Source: Brachyhypopomus gauderio
Lineage: Eukaryota > Chordata > Actinopteri > Gymnotiformes > Hypopomidae
Direction of reading: 5' to 3'
DNA: 64,000 nt
Assembly (NCBI RefSeq): GCF_052324685.1
Contig: NW_027506977.1
Location: 310,001 to 374,000 of the forward strand
Position 1 is the stretch's first letter. Each line of letters begins with the position of its first letter. Both the position numbers and the translations under genes were made by a program. Below are positions 60,043 through 64,000 of this stretch, in pieces. A model generated the notes under the pieces. The model worked only from the letters and a program-made list of their open reading frames with translations, was not told the origin of the DNA and did not search any database.

Positions 60043-60812
60043 CAGTGGTTCTCAAACTTTTTAGACAAAGTACCACCAACTGTCAAACGAAAAACCTCCA
60101 CGTACCACCTACTACCCCCCCCCCCCCAAAAAAAAAAAAAAAGAAAAAGCTGTTTGGCAAGTTTAAGTTGATCACGATGGTTGGCGCCAGAGCGAACTAG
60201 TAACTCATTGAATCATAGATGTGGATCAGAGGTAAATAAACTAGATTTTTTTTTGTCGACGTGAGAAATCGGATGTGTGGCGTGTGAAGACGGTCAAATG
60301 CGTGTGTCTCACGCATTTGGCAACCCTGCTCATTACACACATATGTTATAATGTAGTTCTCCTGTAGTTCGTGTTGGTAGTGGTTGGTTTACAGCACAAA
60401 AAGTCTTCGTGCGACATACCCTCATACTCATATCGCACGTAAACGAGCAAGTTGGCTAAATATGCGACATCTATGGATTCATCTAACTGCAGTGAGAAGC
60501 ATTTACTCATTTTAATTCTCTCGGTCAATGTTTGTCTGACGTTGTCCACCATTTCATCAATTCTACGAGTGACCGTGTCGTTTGAAAGATGCACCAGGTC
60601 GAACTGTTTAGCGACATTTTCTCCGCACATAATACGAGTAATCCCTTTTAGTTTCGGAATTTCAGGACTTGTCATAATTCTGTTTTAATAAAAAAAATGT
60701 GTTGTGTAAAAAAAAAAAAAGCATCTTTTATTTTCCAAATTCATCTGGCGTACCACCGCGGGGTGCTCTGCGTACCACCAGTGGTACGCGTACCACAGTT
60801 TGAGAACCACTG
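60043..60812 (-). mobile_element. hAT element with transposase fragment
   Basis: A perfect duplication TTCTAAGC (60035-60042 and 60813-60820) bounds CAGTGGTTCTCAAACTTTTT and CAGTTTGAGAACCACTG. Repeats of GTACCACC/GGTGGTACG lie inside both ends. Deleted internally to 770 bases. It lies between H2A and H1. Confidence 0.92.
60346..60675 (-). pseudogene. hAT transposase fragment
   Basis: Minus-strand frame: GENVAKQFDLVHLSNDTVTR, RRIDEMVDNVRQTLTERIK, CFSLQLDESIDVAYLANLLV, YVRYEYEGMSHEDFLCCKP. This order is the first catalytic-D block of ZBED5/GTF2IRD2-type hAT transposases. Both flanks of the gene are missing. Confidence 0.85.
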
Positions 60813-60820
60813 TTCTAAGC

Positions 60821-61526
60821 TATTCAGGGTACACGCATATGTATGACAAGGACAGGAGAGATTGGCAAATTAAAAAATATAGCATACAATAGAATATTAC
60901 TGTGTACATGTCCATATGTTGAATGAGATGCAAAATGTTTTACGCGCGTTTACTCTACAAAACTCCCTCTCGTAATAATGTTTTTCTATATGTATGCACT
61001 TTAATTTAATGTAGAAATGTACTCAAGTTATTCAAGCTACGTACATGTATGACAAGGAGAGGAGAGATAGGCAGACTAATGTATTCATAGCATACAATAA
61101 AATCTTATTATATACAATATTTCTGTGAATAATGAAATGCAACATGTTTACTATGGATACAGTAAGAAAAACTGATTTTCGTTGGACCCTAATAGATATA
61201 TAAAGTTATATATATGTTGTTTTACCGTCATATTGATATTGTAATGTTATGAGTATGGATTGCTTGAAATGCTTGTGTATTGACTTTTCATTCTCCATTT
61301 TAATAAAGTACACTTGGGCAAATAAAACATACGTATATAAAATAGAATCTTATTCTACACAGTATTTCTGTATTTAGGACGGGATGAATGTTTTAGGTTG
61401 TCATTTTTCTTCCCAATGTCCACGCACTTAATGTAGAGCAATGGATGAAACTGCACCTTAAAATCCACCAACGACACAAAATATTTAGAGTTTAAAGAAA
61501 AGCGCTCTTTAGAAAAAAAGGTGGGT
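60821..61526. other. H2A-H1 spacer
   Basis: AT-rich. Two loosely similar segments near 60835-60900 and 61030-61110 (CTACGTACATGTATGACAAGG versus CACGCATATGTATGACAAGG) suggest an old duplication. No gene. Confidence 0.55.
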
Positions 61527-61542
61527 GGCTCTTAAAAGAGCC
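61527..61542 (-). terminator. Histone 3' stem-loop of H1
   Basis: GGCTCTTTTAAGAGCC on the minus strand, 34 bases after the H1 stop, followed by ACCCACC. Confidence 0.95.
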
Positions 61543-61576
61543 TTTTGGGGAGACCAAGACATGAAAACATGCACGT

Positions 61577-62191
61577 TTACTTCTTCTTGGGGGCTGCTTT
61601 TTTCGCCTTTGCTGCTTTTGGCTTGGCGGTCTTGGGCTTCGCAACCTTTGCCTTCTTGGGGCTCTTGGCTGCTTTCTTCGGAGCGGCCGGCTTCTTCGCT
61701 TTCTTGGGACTCTTGGTAGCTTTGGCGGCAGCGGGCTTCTTCGCCTTCTTGGGCGACTTCTTTGCAGCGGCGGCGGGCTTCTTTGCCGCGACCTTCTTGG
61801 GCTTTTTAGCCGCGGCAGGCTTCTTAACGGGGGACTTTTTCGCCTTAGGCGCGGCTTTCTTGGCGGGCTTCTTCTTAGTTTCCGCTTGCTTGTTGATCTT
61901 AAACGAGCCAGACGCTCCGGTGCCTTTGGTCTGCACCAAAGTCCCTTTCGTCACCAGGCTCTTGATGGCGAGCTTGACGCGAGAGTTGTTCTTCTCCACG
62001 TCGTAACCGCCAGCAGCCAAAGCTTTCTTCAGCGCGGCGAGAGACACGCCGCTCCGTTCTTTGGAAGCAGAAACAGCTTTAACGATAAGCTCACCGACGC
62101 TGGGTCCCGCTTTCTTGGGTCTAACGGCAGCTTTCTTCTTGGGCGCTTTAGCCGGCGCGGCAGCGGTCGAGGCTGGAGCCACTTCTGCCAT
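61577..62191 (-). CDS. Linker histone H1
   Basis: Linker histone of about 204 residues, binding nucleosome entry/exit DNA. The N-terminal tail is Ala/Pro/Lys-rich ([20 protein letters not shown]). A winged-helix globular domain follows (about residues 30-105: [53 protein letters not shown]). The long C-terminal tail has [11 protein letters not shown]-type repeats with SPKK motifs, CDK sites of replication-dependent H1. I start at the MAEVAP methionine; eight codons upstream are not histone. It has no intron. A LINE lies 130 bases upstream. Confidence 0.97.
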   Translation of the reverse strand: MAEVAPASTAAAPAKAPKKKAAVRPKKAGPSVGELIVKAVSASKERSGVSLAALKKALAAGGYDVEKNNSRVKLAIKSLVTKGTLVQTKGTGASGSFKINKQAETKKKPAKKAAPKAKKSPVKKPAAAKKPKKVAAKKPAAAAKKSPKKAKKPAAAKATKSPKKAKKPAAPKKAAKSPKKAKVAKPKTAKPKAAKAKKAAPKKK

Positions 62192-62320
62192 CCTTGAATT
62201 TTCTAAGAGAAACAAACACTGAACGAACTGATCTGTGACTGTGAACCTCCCTCCTCGCGACGGACTGTGGTCTTAAAATACACATGAGGACGGTGTAGAC
62301 TCAACTCGCCCGATACTGCG
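62192..62320 (-). promoter_or_regulatory. H1 promoter, truncated by a LINE
   Basis: On the minus strand GTATTTTAAGACC at about 62268-62280 is TATA-like. AAACAAACACTG near 62210 lies in the leader. LINE sequence begins at about 62321, so at most about 130 bases of original upstream DNA remain next to the gene. Confidence 0.5.
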
Positions 62321-63128
62321 TCAAGTCAAGTAGTCAAGTAGTCTTTATTGTCATTTTAACCATATACAGTACAGTACACAGTGAAACGAAATAACGTTCC
62401 TCCAGGACCAAAGGTGCTACATAGAACAATACTCAATACAAAAACAAAGTGCACTTGTGCAAACATGTGCTAGTCCGCAAACAGTCATTAAATACAAGAC
62501 ATTAAATACAAGACAGTAAAAATACAACACAATAAACAATTTCCAATACAAACGATAAATACTGGGGGGGGGGGGTGACATTGCAATACTGAGTGTGTGT
62601 TAAAGTGCATTGTGCTATGTAGAGTACAGGATGTAAAGAAAATGTAAACAAAAATATGTAAACATTACTACACTCTTTATAGCAGCTAAAAACCAGATAT
62701 GTACCTTAGAACAATGTAGTGAAATGATAAAGACAGTCCAGACAGTTATGTAGACATTGGTACAGTCTTAGCAGCAAATCAGAACTGTAAAAAAAGGAAT
62801 CCAAAGACCAGTATTTTTATGTGTGTGCATAAGTATAAGAAGAGTCCAAGGTCTAGTGTTTTTGTATGTGCATATGTGTGCGTGAGACAGCACAGACTAG
62901 GTTGTTAAGAAGTCTGATAGCTTGTGGGAAAAAGCTGTTGCAGAATCTGGATGTAAGGGTCCGAATGCTTCGATACCTTTTCCCAGATGGCAGAAGTTGG
63001 AAGTGTGTGTGTGAGGGGTGTGTGTGATCACCTACAATGCTGAGTGCTTTGCGAGTGCAGCGTGTAGTGTAAATGTCGGTGATGGAAGGAAGAGACACAC
63101 CGATGATCTTCTCAGCTTCTCAGCTGCG
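62321..63128 (-). mobile_element. 3' end of a LINE upstream of H1
   Basis: The minus-strand frame gives MSLPSITDIYTTRCTRKALS, LLPSGKRYRSIRTLTSRFCN and SFFPQAIRLLNNL, the C-terminal end of a fish CR1/Rex1-type LINE ORF2. The 3' UTR then ends in ATGACAATAAAGACTACTTGAC and a CTTGA repeat tail at 62321-62341. It is truncated on the 5' side. Clade assignment is tentative. Confidence 0.75.
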
Positions 63129-64000
63129 TGCCTGTGCTTCCGTGAGTAGACGGCACTTGTGTTTTCTCACGACAAATCTCGACCTAAATATGCATCCAAA
63201 CACTATTTGCAGTGCATCAAAAAACGCGAATGGCAAGAGAAGGCTCTCTCGTTTATTTGCGTGCCAGGGAAGCCCATGCAGTTCCGGGTCGTTTTGCACA
63301 ACTGTCACAAAAGCGCAACCTGCGACTGTCGCACCTAAGAAGACATGCTGTGTTTTGTGTGATGTGTGGGGTGAAATTGACAGAAATGAAGGAGTAGGTC
63401 TAACAGCTCATAGTGTGTGCTATGAAGGAGAGTCTGAGTAAAGGCATGGAGGTGTTTTGAATGTGGCAATGGTGTGTTTATTAGTTAAAAAATCCCTTGT
63501 GTAGGTGTGACTAAAACACAAGCATGGGGTGCAGGAGGCCGTGGCCATATGTACAAATACTATGAGATAATAGTGGTGGTCTCAAGAATCAGGAAAAATT
63601 AAACTTATGAACAGGTATGTTTAAAAAAATAAGAGTAAGAACTAATGGAAAAGTAAATGTTTATCTGTCAAAGGTGTAAACTTGTGGAACAGTTGTGACA
63701 AGGACATAAAAATCTGCAGTTCACTTGTCAAATTTGAAAAACATGCTTAAAAATAAGGTAATAGATACTTATAATAAAGATAAATAATTTTATATATGTA
63801 TAACTTGATATTGATTTTAATAGTAATGTATGATTGTTCTGTAGATGAGCAAAGTTTATTATTAATAACATAATTGGAAAAATATATATTTGATTAAAAA
63901 GGGTAGTCAATATAAGTTAATGCTTCAAACTATACATTTTTCGGTTATCATTATTTTCACCATTATTATTTATTAAATATTATTATTTTACTTTCGTTTT
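63129..64000. other. Right edge, no gene seen
   Basis: 63129-63440 is of mixed composition with short frames of no recognised family. 63470-64000 is strongly AT-rich. No histone gene or stem-loop is visible here. Confidence 0.5.

Overview
The window is teleost fish nuclear DNA. It combines replication-dependent histone genes (no introns, each followed by a 16-base 3' stem-loop), two spliced vertebrate genes with normal GT-AG introns, and a dense mix of fish repeats: hAT, Harbinger, Tc1, L2, Rex1-like and I-type LINEs, a tRNA-derived SINE, and Ty3/gypsy LTR elements. Nothing in it looks bacterial or like a CRISPR array. Several ORFs open with GTG or TTG instead of ATG, so I treat their starts as reading-frame limits only.

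Layout. 1-2286: histones H2B and H4 on the minus strand. 3.9-10.3 kb: an EF-hand gene recognised as efcab2 (dynein regulatory complex subunit DRC8), with a hAT in intron 1 and an L2 LINE in intron 4. 10.6-11.1 kb: SINE and TG repeat. 11.6-17.3 kb: an apparently whole, very young Ty3/gypsy chromovirus. 18.0-18.7 kb: the first two coding exons of kif26b, the neighbour of EFCAB2 in human as I recall the map. 21.4-45.7 kb: a repeat-rich tract that probably lies in a kif26b intron. It has nested insertions up to four levels deep and two decayed genes of multicopy fish families: a SAMD3-like gene at 27.7-30.3 kb and a 'DNLGAHS' protein at 33.4-34.1 kb. 46.0-49.8 kb: a Tc1 copy interrupted by an I-type LINE. 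50-62 kb: a five-gene histone set, H4(+), H2B(+), H3(-), H2A(-), H1(-), with a second Harbinger between H2B and H3.

The left H2B-H4 block and the right H4-H2B block form an inverted duplication about 47 kb apart, so efcab2 and the start of kif26b lie inside a histone locus. The encoded H2B and H4 proteins are identical between the arms, while the spacers differ by indels. On the efcab2-facing side the left arm ends inside a Tc1 terminal repeat.

How the genes relate: the histones together supply nucleosome core particles and linker histone in S phase, each with its own promoter and processing signal. efcab2 and kif26b are unrelated neighbours. Most of the remaining length is transposon-derived. 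Target-site duplications (TSDs) visible by eye fix most element boundaries. TSDs, terminal repeats and reading frames were read directly from the sequence; family names come from recalled protein and repeat families, with no database search.
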